From Oscillospiraceae bacterium (lineage in GTDB: Bacteria; Bacillota; Clostridia; Oscillospirales; Acutalibacteraceae), in the NCBI GenBank assembly GCA_015065545.1, contig SVQA01000006.1, positions 62,001 through 126,000 of the forward strand: a DNA stretch of 64,000 nucleotides, given 5' to 3'. Numbering within the stretch: position 1 is the stretch's first letter; every line of letters starts with the position of its first letter. The notes under the pieces were generated by a model, which had not been told where the DNA came from, did no database searches, and saw nothing but the letters and a program-made list of their open reading frames with translations. Both the position numbers and the translations under genes were made by a program. Of this stretch, positions 25,043 through 33,641 are shown one piece after another.

Positions 25043-26482
25043 ATGAAAAAAATAGTTTCGATTTTCACAATCCTTGCATTGCTTTTATCCTGCTTTGCAA
25101 TCATTGGTATGTCAGTTTCTGCTGCCACCCACAACTTCACTTATAAGGCTCTCTCAGAGACTACCGCAGAAATCACAGGCTATTCCGGTGACGGCGGCAA
25201 CTTAACAATTCCCGAAAAAATAGACGGCCTTGAGATTGTAGCCATTGGTAACGAGGCGTTTTATCAAAACAAAACGCTCGGCAACATCACTCTTCCCGAC
25301 ACTGTTGAAACTATCGGTCACAAAGCTTTTTCAGGCTCTTTCATCAAAGGCATCACAATGACCGACTCTGTTGTTGAAATCGGCACCAATGCTTTCTCCT
25401 ACTGTATTTACCTTGAAAATGTAACACTTTCAGGCGGACTTAACGCAATCAGCAACAACGCTTTTTCTTACTGTACCCGACTTAAAAGCATTGTAATTCC
25501 CGAGGGCATCAGCCATATTGACATAAGTGCATTTCAGAGCTGCAATCATCTTTCGGATGTAAAGCTCCCCACAACAATCGATACTATCGATGAATACGCC
25601 TTTGCATACTGTGCCATTACAAAGATAGTTTTGCCTGAAGGTCTGGAAGATATAAAAAATGTAGCCTTTTTCCAGTGTGAAAAACTTGAAACCTTAACAA
25701 TCCCCTCCACAGTAAAAGAAATCGGCGACTTTGCGTTTTCCGGATGTCTGGCTCTTAAGAAGCTCACTATCTGTGACGGTTTAAAGAAAATCGGCAACTA
25801 TGCTTTTGATGCTTGTCCCTTCAAAGAGGTTACCGTGCCCGACTCTGTAGAGGAAATCGGACTTTATGCCCTCGGCTTTACAGATTATTTGGTTGAAATT
25901 GAAAAAACCGAGGATTTCACAATTACCTGTAAAAAGGACACAGCAGCATACAACTACGCTACTGAAAACCTCATTAACATAAACCTTATTGAAGATGAGC
26001 CTGTGATAGAGCCCTCATCAAGCACAAATGGCGAAATTCCCACAGTGCCTACCTCAAGCTCAACAGTAGAGATTCCTACAACTCCCACCTCAAGCTCAAC
26101 AGAGGAAATCCCCTCTGCCCCCACCCAAAGCTCCACTCAGGAAAACTCTTCTGTTCCCACACCAAGCTCTACCGAGGAGCTTCCCTCAATCCCAACATCA
26201 TCTTCAAAAACCACCAACACCTCCCCCACAGTGCCCACATCCTCATCTTCCGACATCACACCGCCTGCTCCCTCAAAGATGCTTGGTGATGTAGACACAA
26301 ACGGCATCGTTAACGTTAAAGACGCTACTGCCATTCAGAAGCAGATAGCAGGACTTGAGGTTATCCGTTATGACGAGTCAGTTGCAGATTCTGACGAAAA
26401 CGGCTCTGTAAATGTTAAAGACGCAACCGCTGTTCAGAAATGGGTAGCAGGTCTGCTCGAGAACAGTAACATCGGCAAATAA
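25043..26482 (+). CDS. secreted BspA-type leucine-rich repeat protein with dockerin
   Basis: 479 residues. A signal peptide (about 1-28, ending VSAA) is followed by a BspA/TpLRR (LRR_5) domain of about nine repeats, each with the pattern I-x-x-x-A-F-x-x-C-x-x-L. A Ser/Thr/Pro/Glu linker of near-identical units (about 318-412) follows, then a C-terminal two-repeat dockerin (GDVDTNGIVNVKDATAIQKQIAG; SDENGSVNVKDATAVQKWVAG). BspA repeats bind host or microbial surface ligands; dockerin plus linker suggests attachment to a scaffold on the cell surface. AAGGAAGTG precedes the ATG. A terminator follows. Confidence 0.88.
   Translation: MKKIVSIFTILALLLSCFAIIGMSVSAATHNFTYKALSETTAEITGYSGDGGNLTIPEKIDGLEIVAIGNEAFYQNKTLGNITLPDTVETIGHKAFSGSFIKGITMTDSVVEIGTNAFSYCIYLENVTLSGGLNAISNNAFSYCTRLKSIVIPEGISHIDISAFQSCNHLSDVKLPTTIDTIDEYAFAYCAITKIVLPEGLEDIKNVAFFQCEKLETLTIPSTVKEIGDFAFSGCLALKKLTICDGLKKIGNYAFDACPFKEVTVPDSVEEIGLYALGFTDYLVEIEKTEDFTITCKKDTAAYNYATENLININLIEDEPVIEPSSSTNGEIPTVPTSSSTVEIPTTPTSSSTEEIPSAPTQSSTQENSSVPTPSSTEELPSIPTSSSKTTNTSPTVPTSSSSDITPPAPSKMLGDVDTNGIVNVKDATAIQKQIAGLEVIRYDESVADSDENGSVNVKDATAVQKWVAGLLENSNIGK
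25995..26280 (+). repeat. tandem linker repeats inside the LRR-dockerin gene
   Basis: Repeated units encoding PT-SSSTEEIP-type segments form a low-complexity linker between the LRR and dockerin domains. The units differ mainly at one or two codons, consistent with slippage or recombination growth. Confidence 0.7.
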
Positions 26483-26495
26483 TAAAAAATGCTTT

Positions 26496-26526
26496 AATCC
26501 CTCTGTACTTGCAGAGGGATTTTTTC
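26496..26526 (+). terminator. terminator of the LRR-dockerin gene
   Basis: AATCCCTCTG pairs with CAGAGGGATT, then TTTTC. Confidence 0.85.
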
Positions 26527-26543
26527 TTTGCCTGTTTACACGT

Positions 26544-26579
26544 AAAAAGCCTGTCTGCAAAACTTTACAGACAGGCTTT
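26544..26579 (-). terminator. terminator of the EF-G-like gene
   Basis: AAAGCCTGTCTG pairs with CAGACAGGCTTT. On the minus strand it is followed by TTTACG. Confidence 0.8.
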
Positions 26580-26595
26580 AAGTGTTATTCTTTAA

Positions 26596-28662
26596 TTATT
26601 CTTCTGCTTCCTTCTTTGCTGCTTCGATAACCTTCTGTGCAACATTTGCGGGAGCATCCTCATAGCGAACAAAGTCAAAGCTGAAACGACCTCTGCCCTG
26701 TGTTACCTGACGGATGTAAGTAGAGAAGTCGTGCATCTCTGCCATAGGAACTTCCGCATCAACAGTCTGCTGACCATCTTCGCCGGGCTCCATACCCAGA
26801 ACTCTGCCTCGACGCTTGTTAACCTCACCCATAATATCGCCCATGTTTGCATCGGGAACAGTACACTTAAGCGAACCAACAGGCTCCAAAAGTGCAGGAT
26901 TTGCAACTGCCATACCATTCTTGAAAGCAACCTTGGCTGCCATCTTGAATGCCATTTCGTTGGAGTCAACAGGATGGTAAGAACCATCGTAAAGTGTAGC
27001 CTTAAGACCTACAACGGGATATCCTGCAAGGGGACCCTTCTGGATAGCTTCTCTCAGACCCTTTTCAACTGCAGGGAAGAAGTTCTTGGGAACAGAGCCG
27101 CCAACAACTCTCTCTGCAAACTCAAGGTCTGTGCAGTCACAAGGCTCGAACTCAATCCAAACATCACCGAACTGACCTGAGCCGCCGGACTGCTTCTTAT
27201 GTCTGCCCTGAACCTGAACCTTCTTACGAATTGCCTCACGATAAGCTACCTTGGGTTTCTTGAGAGTTACCTCAACATTGAATTTACTCTTAAGCTTACA
27301 TACTACTATATCAAGATGCTGTTCACCCTTACCGGAGAGAACCATCTCTTTTGTTTCTTTATCCGACTTAAATCCGAGGGAGGGATCTTCCTCAATAAGT
27401 CTTGCGATACCCTGTGCAACCTTGTCTTCTTCGCCGCTCTTCTTGGGGAAGATAGCCATAGAGAAGGAGGGCTTGTTGTACTGAGGACCTGCAAGAGTTA
27501 CAACTCTCTTGGGTGAGCAGAGTGTGTCGCCTGTAGCGGCAGAAGAAAGCTTGGGAATAGCACCAATATCACCTGCACCAACGAAGGGAACATCCACCTG
27601 CTTTTTACCTCTTACAAGGAATACCTTTGCGATTCTCTCGCTTTCACCTGTTCTTGCATTAACAAGAGGAGCATCAGCAGAAACCTTACCTGCAATAACC
27701 TTGAAGTAAGAAAGCTTGCCAACAAAGGGGTCAGCAACGGTCTTGAAGATAGTTGCAACTGTGGGAGCATTCTCGTCAACCTCAATCTTAACATCCTCGC
27801 CGTTTTCGTCCTTACCAACCTCTGCGCTGATAACAGCTGCAGGAGGTGTGTACTTAACGATAGCATCAAGAAGAACATCCATACCTGCCTGTGTGATAGC
27901 CTCAACACAGAATACGGGAGCAATGTCACCGGAGATAACAGCGTTCTTAATACCCTCGTTCATCTCTTCTGCAGTGAACTCCTCACCGCCGAAGAATTTA
28001 TCCATAAGTTCCTCAGAAGTTTCTGCAACAGCTTCCTTGATAGCATTTGTGTACTCATCAAGCTTTTCAAATGCAGGCATTGCAATTTCTGTAGCCTTGG
28101 AGCCATTATATGTATATGCCTTCTGATTTGCCAGGTCAATATATGCAGTAGCCTTACCGCCTTCTACAACAGGAACAAATACGGGACAAACATTGTAACC
28201 GTATCTTTCCTTAAGCTCGTCGATAAGTGCGTAATAATCTACGTTGGGATCACACATTCCGTTAACAATAAAGAATCTGGGACGCTTGCCTCTTCTTGCA
28301 AATTTAAAGCCACGCTCTGTACCAACGTTGATACCGCCCTTTGCAGATACAACGATACCTACGGAATCGGCTGCACGAATAGCCTCAACACAGCCTGCCA
28401 TATAGTCGTAAAGACCGGGAGCATCCAGAATATTAATCTTTGAGTCCTTCCACTCAACGGGAGCTGCTGCCAAGGCAACAGATACTTTTCTCTTAATTTC
28501 TTCAGGGTCAAAGTCCATAACAGTATTTCCGTCCTGAGTTTTGCCCATACGGTCGATAACTCCGGTCATAAACAGCATTGCCTCGGTAAGAGTAGTCTTA
28601 CCTGCACCGCTATGACCGGTAAGCGCAATGTTATAAATTTTGTCTGCTGTGTACTGTTTCAT
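26596..28662 (-). CDS. elongation factor G-like GTPase (EF-G paralogue)
   Basis: 688 residues with the five-domain EF-G layout: a G domain with P-loop GHSGAGKTT (about 16-24), the G3 element as DAPGLYDY, domain II, domain III (LSGKGEQHLDIV), domain IV (FGDVWIEFEP) and a domain V ending in the EF-G-like RGRFSFDF. The G4 NKxD element is replaced by a VNGMCD segment, which separates it from the housekeeping EF-G and places it with divergent EF-G2-type paralogues. A translation, recycling or accessory role is inferred. It is a single-gene unit with its own promoter and terminator. It is not adjacent to rpsL/rpsG/tuf, as the main fusA would be. Confidence 0.88.
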   Translation of the reverse strand: MKQYTADKIYNIALTGHSGAGKTTLTEAMLFMTGVIDRMGKTQDGNTVMDFDPEEIKRKVSVALAAAPVEWKDSKINILDAPGLYDYMAGCVEAIRAADSVGIVVSAKGGINVGTERGFKFARRGKRPRFFIVNGMCDPNVDYYALIDELKERYGYNVCPVFVPVVEGGKATAYIDLANQKAYTYNGSKATEIAMPAFEKLDEYTNAIKEAVAETSEELMDKFFGGEEFTAEEMNEGIKNAVISGDIAPVFCVEAITQAGMDVLLDAIVKYTPPAAVISAEVGKDENGEDVKIEVDENAPTVATIFKTVADPFVGKLSYFKVIAGKVSADAPLVNARTGESERIAKVFLVRGKKQVDVPFVGAGDIGAIPKLSSAATGDTLCSPKRVVTLAGPQYNKPSFSMAIFPKKSGEEDKVAQGIARLIEEDPSLGFKSDKETKEMVLSGKGEQHLDIVVCKLKSKFNVEVTLKKPKVAYREAIRKKVQVQGRHKKQSGGSGQFGDVWIEFEPCDCTDLEFAERVVGGSVPKNFFPAVEKGLREAIQKGPLAGYPVVGLKATLYDGSYHPVDSNEMAFKMAAKVAFKNGMAVANPALLEPVGSLKCTVPDANMGDIMGEVNKRRGRVLGMEPGEDGQQTVDAEVPMAEMHDFSTYIRQVTQGRGRFSFDFVRYEDAPANVAQKVIEAAKKEAEE

Positions 28663-28679
28663 AAAAATTTAACTCCTTT

Positions 28680-28906
28680 CGTGCCTTTGGCGGCAACGGA
28701 TATATGCGTACTCAAATGATTAGTAAACTATAAAAAACCAAACACTAAAAGTAACTGTTTTCATTATATCAAAGTGAATTTCATAACACAACATAAAATT
28801 GCCATAGTTCCCGAATTTTGACTTTTCGCACGGATTGGAACAAGCTCGTTTGTGCATTATGCACAATATTTTCTATTGCAGTTAAAAGTATTTACACTAC
28901 GATACC
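28680..28906. other. intergenic region between EF-G-like gene and cysK
   Basis: About 330 bp separate the two minus-strand genes. It holds the EF-G-like promoter (28763-28791), a leader of about 95 nt, a perfect TGTGCAT-T-ATGCACA palindrome at 28851-28865 that may be an operator, and the cysK terminator. I see no gene in it. Confidence 0.5.
28763..28791 (-). promoter_or_regulatory. promoter of the EF-G-like gene
   Basis: On the minus strand TTGTGT, 17-bp spacer, TATAAT. Confidence 0.6.
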
Positions 28907-28946
28907 AAGAAAAGAGGTCTTGTCCCGAGTAAAAGGACAAGACCTC
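28907..28946 (-). terminator. terminator of cysK
   Basis: GAGGTCTTGTCC pairs perfectly with GGACAAGACCTC. On the minus strand it is followed by TTTTCTTGG. Confidence 0.85.
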
Positions 28947-28991
28947 AATGTTTTTTAGATTCTTAACCTTTGCAATAATCTATGCAAAAGC

Positions 28992-29918
28992 TCAGTCAAA
29001 TATACCTGTGGAAAGATACCTTTCTCCTGTGTCGGGCAAGAGAGCAACCACTCGTTTACCCCCATTCTCTTCTCTCTTTGCAAGCTCCATAGCTGCAAAG
29101 AGTGCCGCACCGGAAGAAATACCTACAAGATAACCCTCCGTTCTTGAGAGCTCTCTGCAAACTGCGAAAGCATCCTTCTCCCAAACAGGAAAAACCTCGT
29201 CAATAATTTCTGTGTCAAGTATATCGGGAATAAAGTTAGCGCCTATTCCCTGAAGTCCGTGAGAGCCCGCCTCGCCGCCTGAAAGGAGAGGAGATTTTTT
29301 GGGCTCCACAGCTATGATTTTTACATTAAGATTTTTGCTTTTAAGATATTTTGCCACACCTGTCAGAGTACCGCCTGTACCCACACCTGCCACAAAAACA
29401 TCAACAGCGCCCTCGGTGTCCTGCCAGATTTCAGGACCCGTTGTTTCAAAGTGGGCTTTTGCATTCGCCTCGTTTTCAAACTGAGAAGGCATAAAGCTGC
29501 CCTCATTTTCTTCGTATATCTCTCGGGCTTTTTTTATAGCACCACTCATACCCATTGAGCCGTCAGTAAGTACAATCTCTGCGCCGTAAGCTTTCAAGAG
29601 ATTTCTTCTTTCAACGCTCATTGTGTCAGGCATTGTAAGTATAACTTTATATCCGCGGGATGCCGCCACTGCCGCAAGTCCGATACCTGTATTACCCGAG
29701 GTGGGTTCAATAATAAGAGAGCCTTCTCTCAATATGCCTTTCTCCTCTGCGTCCTTTATCATATAGAGTGCCGCTCTGTCTTTAACACTTCCTGCAGGAT
29801 TGAAGTACTCAAGCTTTGCAAGAAGCTCCGCTTTAACACCCTTATCCTTTGTAAAGTTCTGAAGATTTACCAAGGGAGTAGAACCGATAACCTCTGTTAT
29901 ATCCTTATATATTTTCAT
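28992..29918 (-). CDS. cysK: cysteine synthase A
   Basis: 308 residues. This PLP enzyme makes L-cysteine from O-acetylserine and sulfide. The PLP lysine is Lys46 in NPAGSVKDRAA, the substrate loop is PTSGNTG (about 72-78), and the phosphate-binding loop is VGTGGTLTGV. The length and the C-terminal LPDTGERYLST motif fit CysK rather than CysM. The ATG at 29918 lies 9 nt after AAGGA. A consensus promoter lies upstream, back to back with the cysteine desulfidase gene. There is no cysE in the window. Confidence 0.95.
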   Translation of the reverse strand: MKIYKDITEVIGSTPLVNLQNFTKDKGVKAELLAKLEYFNPAGSVKDRAALYMIKDAEEKGILREGSLIIEPTSGNTGIGLAAVAASRGYKVILTMPDTMSVERRNLLKAYGAEIVLTDGSMGMSGAIKKAREIYEENEGSFMPSQFENEANAKAHFETTGPEIWQDTEGAVDVFVAGVGTGGTLTGVAKYLKSKNLNVKIIAVEPKKSPLLSGGEAGSHGLQGIGANFIPDILDTEIIDEVFPVWEKDAFAVCRELSRTEGYLVGISSGAALFAAMELAKREENGGKRVVALLPDTGERYLSTGIFD

Positions 29919-29946
29919 ATACACACATCCTTAAAAGTATATAAAA

Positions 29947-29976
29947 ATTATACATCCCACTCCCCTTCTGTGTCAA
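29947..29976 (-). promoter_or_regulatory. promoter of cysK
   Basis: On the minus strand TTGACA, 18-bp spacer, TATAAT. Confidence 0.75.
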
Positions 29977-30042
29977 GGAATTCTCTTTTATTCCCTTTAC
30001 TTTACAAATATAAAAATAATACTACAAATTCCTCAAAGCCTG

Positions 30043-30051
30043 TGCTATAAT
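30043..30051 (+). promoter_or_regulatory. extended -10 promoter of the cysteine desulfidase gene
   Basis: TGCTATAAT, an extended -10 element. No good -35 hexamer is present 17-18 bp upstream. It is divergent from the cysK promoter about 70 bp away. Confidence 0.55.
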
Positions 30052-30082
30052 TGTTTTATAAACGGTCGAGGAGGACTAAAGG

Positions 30083-31357
30083 GTGAAAAACGTCGAGTAC
30101 TTTACACAATACACAGATATTCTGAGAGAAGAGCTTATTCCTGCAATGGGCTGTACAGAACCTATTGCCATAGCTTATGCCGCCGCAAAGGCAAGAGAAA
30201 TCTTGGGAGAAAATCCCGAGGAAGTCACAATAGACGTAAGTGGCAATATTCTTAAGAACGTAAAGAGTGTTGTAGTCCCAAATACCGAAGGTCTGCGTGG
30301 AATTCCTGCAGCTGTAGCAGTTGGAATTATTGCAGGAAATCCCGATAAGGAGCTGGAAGTTCTCTCGGAGATTACAGGTGAGCAGATTGCAAAGACAAAG
30401 AAGTTTCTCACAAACACTCCCATAACCGTAAACTTTGCCGACACACCCCACATCTTTGACATTATGATAACTCTTAAAAAAGGCGGAAACTCCTCCTTTG
30501 TCCGCATTGTAGAGCATCACACCAATATAGTGTGCATCAAAAAGAACGACGAAATTCTTTTTTCGAAAGAGATAGTAAAAGAAGAAAACGGACTCACCGA
30601 CTATAGCATTCTCAATATTAAAGATATAATATATTTTGCCGACAACATCTCCCTTGACTGCGTTTCTGAAATCCTAAACCGTCAGATAGAATACAATATG
30701 GCAATTGCCGAAGAAGGGCTAAAGAACTCCTACGGTGCCAACATCGGCAGTACTCTCCTCTCCCAGAACAGCACAGATATACATCAGAAAATGCGAGCTT
30801 ATGCCGCCGCAGGCAGTGACGCCCGAATGAACGGTTGTGAAATGCCCGTAATAATCTGCTCAGGCTCCGGCAATCAGGGTATTACCGCCAGCGTTCCCGT
30901 TATTGTTTATGCAAGGGAAACAGGCAAAACCGACGAGGAGCTTCTGCGTGCCTTGTGTATTTCAAACCTTGTTACAATCCATCTCAAAGCAGGCATCGGC
31001 AGACTCTCTGCCTACTGCGGAGTTGTAAGTGCCGCTTGTGGAGCAGGAGCGGGTGCGGCTTATCTTGAAGGAGGAAGATACGACACAATAGCTCACACCA
31101 TTGTAAATGCACTTGCTATGGACTCGGGAATTATCTGTGACGGTGCAAAGGCAAGCTGTGCCGCAAAGATTGCCTCCTCGGTAGATGCAGGGCTTTTGGG
31201 ACTTACAATGTACAAAAACGGAAACCAATTCTACTGCGGCGAAGGCTTGGTTGCAAAGGGTGTAGAGAACACCATCCGCAATATTGGCTCCCTTGCCCGC
31301 AATGGTATGGCAGGCACAGACAAAGAAATCATAAGGCTTATGCTTTTGAGCCCTTGA
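30083..31357 (+). CDS. cyuA: L-cysteine desulfidase / serine dehydratase alpha-like protein (CyuA, UPF0597)
   Basis: 424 residues. It belongs to the UPF0597/YhaM family, now known in enterobacteria as the Fe-S enzyme CyuA, which degrades L-cysteine to pyruvate, ammonia and sulfide. Seen here: the N-terminal PAMGCTEP motif with the first cluster cysteine, a central SGSGNQGITASVP loop, and two more conserved cysteine segments (YCGVVSAACGAGAGAA and ICDGAKASCAAK). The start is GTG at 30083, 8 nt after GAGGAGG. It faces cysK and is followed after 69 bp by the YcaO gene with no terminator between, though the latter has its own promoter. Confidence 0.85.
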   Translation: MKNVEYFTQYTDILREELIPAMGCTEPIAIAYAAAKAREILGENPEEVTIDVSGNILKNVKSVVVPNTEGLRGIPAAVAVGIIAGNPDKELEVLSEITGEQIAKTKKFLTNTPITVNFADTPHIFDIMITLKKGGNSSFVRIVEHHTNIVCIKKNDEILFSKEIVKEENGLTDYSILNIKDIIYFADNISLDCVSEILNRQIEYNMAIAEEGLKNSYGANIGSTLLSQNSTDIHQKMRAYAAAGSDARMNGCEMPVIICSGSGNQGITASVPVIVYARETGKTDEELLRALCISNLVTIHLKAGIGRLSAYCGVVSAACGAGAGAAYLEGGRYDTIAHTIVNALAMDSGIICDGAKASCAAKIASSVDAGLLGLTMYKNGNQFYCGEGLVAKGVENTIRNIGSLARNGMAGTDKEIIRLMLLSP

Positions 31358-31366
31358 GAAGATTTA

Positions 31367-31396
31367 TTGACAAGCCAAAATACTTGATGATATAAT
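31367..31396 (+). promoter_or_regulatory. consensus promoter of the YcaO gene
   Basis: TTGACA, 18-bp spacer, TATAAT, both hexamers perfect. It starts 9 bp after the cyuA stop codon. Confidence 0.8.
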
Positions 31397-31426
31397 TTAT
31401 GTATTATTCTTAACAAGAGGTATTTT

Positions 31427-33238
31427 ATGCAATATATAGATGAAAAATTCAAAGACGCTTCACCCGAAGCAACCGTTGAAAAAATTATCAATATACTTAA
31501 ATCCATCAATATCGAGGTTACCGAAAACTGGCACGATTCAGGCATTGAAAACTGCCACAGTCTTACCCTTCACGCTGGAGGAAACTTACCCACCTCCAAC
31601 GGCAAAGGTGTTACAAAGGCTTTTGCCCGAGCAAGTGCTTACGGCGAGTTTATCGAGAGATTGCAGACAAGCCTTTTCTTTTATAAATTCCAATCTTTTG
31701 AAAACGACCCGGAAGTAAACCTTCAGTGCTTCGCTCCCGACGGCAAATACTTCACCAAAGAAGAACTCCTAGAAAATGCAGATTGGTTTGACTGCCTCGT
31801 AAAAAACTACAAGGGGCTGACACGAGAATCCCTTGCAAAGCAGTGCGAAATCTATGCACACACAAACGACGGCAAGATTCTCTGCTTACCCTTCTATAGT
31901 ATTTTTGAAGATAAATATGTTTACTTACCCATAGGCTTTGTTGAGTATATGTACGGCTCAAACGGCTGTTGTGTAGGCAACACAAGGGAAGAAGCCCTCG
32001 TGCATGCACTCTCCGAAATTATGGAGCGAATTGCCAGCACCGGTGCTATCCTCAGCGGCAAGTCTTATCCCGAAATTCCGAGAGAAACCCTTGATTCATT
32101 CCCCACTGTCAATAAAATCCTCAAAAGGCTGGATGAATGCGAGGATCTGGACGTTGCAATTCTTGATTGCTCTTTGGGAAACGGCTTCCCTGTTGTATGT
32201 ACAAGAATCATCAATAAAATCTCTCACAGCTATCATATAAACTATGCCGCTGACCCGATTCTTGAAATTGCAATAGAGCGCGGACTTACAGAAACCTTCC
32301 AGTCCAGAAACCTGAGCACAATTGCTTTAAACGAAACCAAACCAATACTCTCTGGCATAAGTAAAAACGGACTCTCTTCAAATATGATCAATCAGTTGGA
32401 AACAGGTAACGGCTGGTTCGGTGCTGATTTCTTTGCAGAAGAAATTACCTGTGCAAAGCCTGCCACAAACTTTAAAGATAATTCCGACAAAACCAATGCC
32501 GAGCTTCTTAAAATGCTCCTTGAGCTTTACAAGGAGATTGGAAATCCCGTATTGGTCAGAAATTATAATTTTCTGGGATTCCCCTGCTATCTGGTTGTTG
32601 TACCAGGACGCTCCGAGGCTCGTCCGCTGAAGCTCACAGAGCCTATAAACGAGTATGCCATCGGCGATTTTGTAAGCGGAATCCTTCGCAATCCCAAAAA
32701 GTACGATAAATTCGATATGAGTATGGTTACAACCTTCAACAAAATGATTGAGGGTATCAACTCAAAAAGAAATAATTTCAGAAAACTTGCAGGACTCCCC
32801 CTTACAGCAAACTCCGATTCTAACCGCATCCTCTGGAATGTAACAATGGCATACATCTCCCTTTGCACAGGCGACATAAAGAGTACGATTAAATATACGG
32901 ATGCTCTCACAAAAGTATGCCACTCAGAAGACAGAGACTACTTTGCCTGTGTAAGACAGTATCTTACCCTCAAGCACAGCGGCATCACCGATGACAAGAT
33001 CTTCGTTATTCTCAAGAAGTTCAACAAAAAAGCTGCCCTTGAAAAATTCGAAGTTAACCTTAAGAACAATACATTCTTTGACGAGTACCTCCTTGAGTGC
33101 GACACAAGAAACTGTGAAAACTGCAGATATAAAAAAGATTGTCATTACGACTATATCCGTACCTTCACAAAAAACGCAGGCGAGGTTTACAAGACCTTCA
33201 CCGATGGACAGAGCAAAGAAAACTTTGTTACTCTTTAA
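31427..33238 (+). CDS. ycaO: stand-alone YcaO protein (E. coli YcaO type) with Cys-rich C-terminus
   Basis: 603 residues, close to E. coli YcaO (586). The YcaO ATP site is intact: SNGKGVTKAFARASAYGEFIER (one helix Glu set, about 59-80), GNTREEALVHALSEIMER (about 185-202) and the GLTETFQSR segment. Other blocks match my recollection of E. coli YcaO, such as LPF...YVYLPI and VVPGRSEARPL. YcaO enzymes activate amide backbones with ATP to make azolines, thioamides or related groups; E. coli YcaO is linked to RimO methylthiolation of ribosomal protein S12. The last about 40 residues carry CDTRNCENCRYKKDC, a four-cysteine cluster I do not recall in the E. coli protein, perhaps a metal or Fe-S site. 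AAGAGG precedes the ATG. Confidence 0.87.
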   Translation: MQYIDEKFKDASPEATVEKIINILKSINIEVTENWHDSGIENCHSLTLHAGGNLPTSNGKGVTKAFARASAYGEFIERLQTSLFFYKFQSFENDPEVNLQCFAPDGKYFTKEELLENADWFDCLVKNYKGLTRESLAKQCEIYAHTNDGKILCLPFYSIFEDKYVYLPIGFVEYMYGSNGCCVGNTREEALVHALSEIMERIASTGAILSGKSYPEIPRETLDSFPTVNKILKRLDECEDLDVAILDCSLGNGFPVVCTRIINKISHSYHINYAADPILEIAIERGLTETFQSRNLSTIALNETKPILSGISKNGLSSNMINQLETGNGWFGADFFAEEITCAKPATNFKDNSDKTNAELLKMLLELYKEIGNPVLVRNYNFLGFPCYLVVVPGRSEARPLKLTEPINEYAIGDFVSGILRNPKKYDKFDMSMVTTFNKMIEGINSKRNNFRKLAGLPLTANSDSNRILWNVTMAYISLCTGDIKSTIKYTDALTKVCHSEDRDYFACVRQYLTLKHSGITDDKIFVILKKFNKKAALEKFEVNLKNNTFFDEYLLECDTRNCENCRYKKDCHYDYIRTFTKNAGEVYKTFTDGQSKENFVTL

Positions 33239-33269
33239 ACAACAGATTATATAAAAAGGAGATGTTATT

Positions 33270-33584
33270 ATGACACCAAAAGCAATGAGAACTTTAGGAA
33301 CAATAATGCTTATAGTCGGTATCTGCATGGCGGTACCCGGTATCATCGGACTTGTTACATCTGATGATTTTGATATAAAGGAAATTTTTGTATTATTTTA
33401 CCTCTTTGGAACACTGATTGGTTTAGGCAGCATTCCCCTGCTTATCGTTTCGGGCATTAAAATACGTAATGCAGAAAACAAAACAGCAAGAGAAGAAATT
33501 TACGGCTACTGTCCCAAATGCGGCAACCCCAGACGCCGTGAGGATACCTTCTGCAGCAATTGCGGAACACAGCTTCCTTACTAA
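33270..33584 (+). CDS. small membrane protein with C-terminal zinc ribbon
   Basis: 104 residues. Two membrane helices (about 9-29 and 45-66) are followed by a cytoplasmic zinc ribbon CPKCGNPRRREDTFCSNCGTQL. Proteins of this build are common in Clostridia and are of unknown role. An AAGGAGATG site precedes the ATG. It lies 31 bp after the YcaO gene and ends at a strong terminator, so it probably shares the YcaO transcript. Confidence 0.8.
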   Translation: MTPKAMRTLGTIMLIVGICMAVPGIIGLVTSDDFDIKEIFVLFYLFGTLIGLGSIPLLIVSGIKIRNAENKTAREEIYGYCPKCGNPRRREDTFCSNCGTQLPY

Positions 33585-33608
33585 AATTAAACATATTATC
33601 AATGAAAG

Positions 33609-33640
33609 GGCTATGGCATTTAAAATGCCATAGCCTTTTT
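33609..33640 (+). terminator. terminator of the YcaO/zinc-ribbon unit
   Basis: GGCTATGGCATTT pairs perfectly with AAATGCCATAGCC, then TTTTT. Confidence 0.88.
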
Positions 33641-33641
33641 A

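Noticed and set aside
25995-26280. CRISPR-like repeat array
   Set aside because: The repeats are in-frame codon repeats of a protein linker with no spacers. No CRISPR array was seen in the window.
26596-28662. Tetracycline ribosomal protection (TetM-type) gene
   Set aside because: The overall domain motifs fit an EF-G2-type paralogue, and there is no mobile context or resistance leader.
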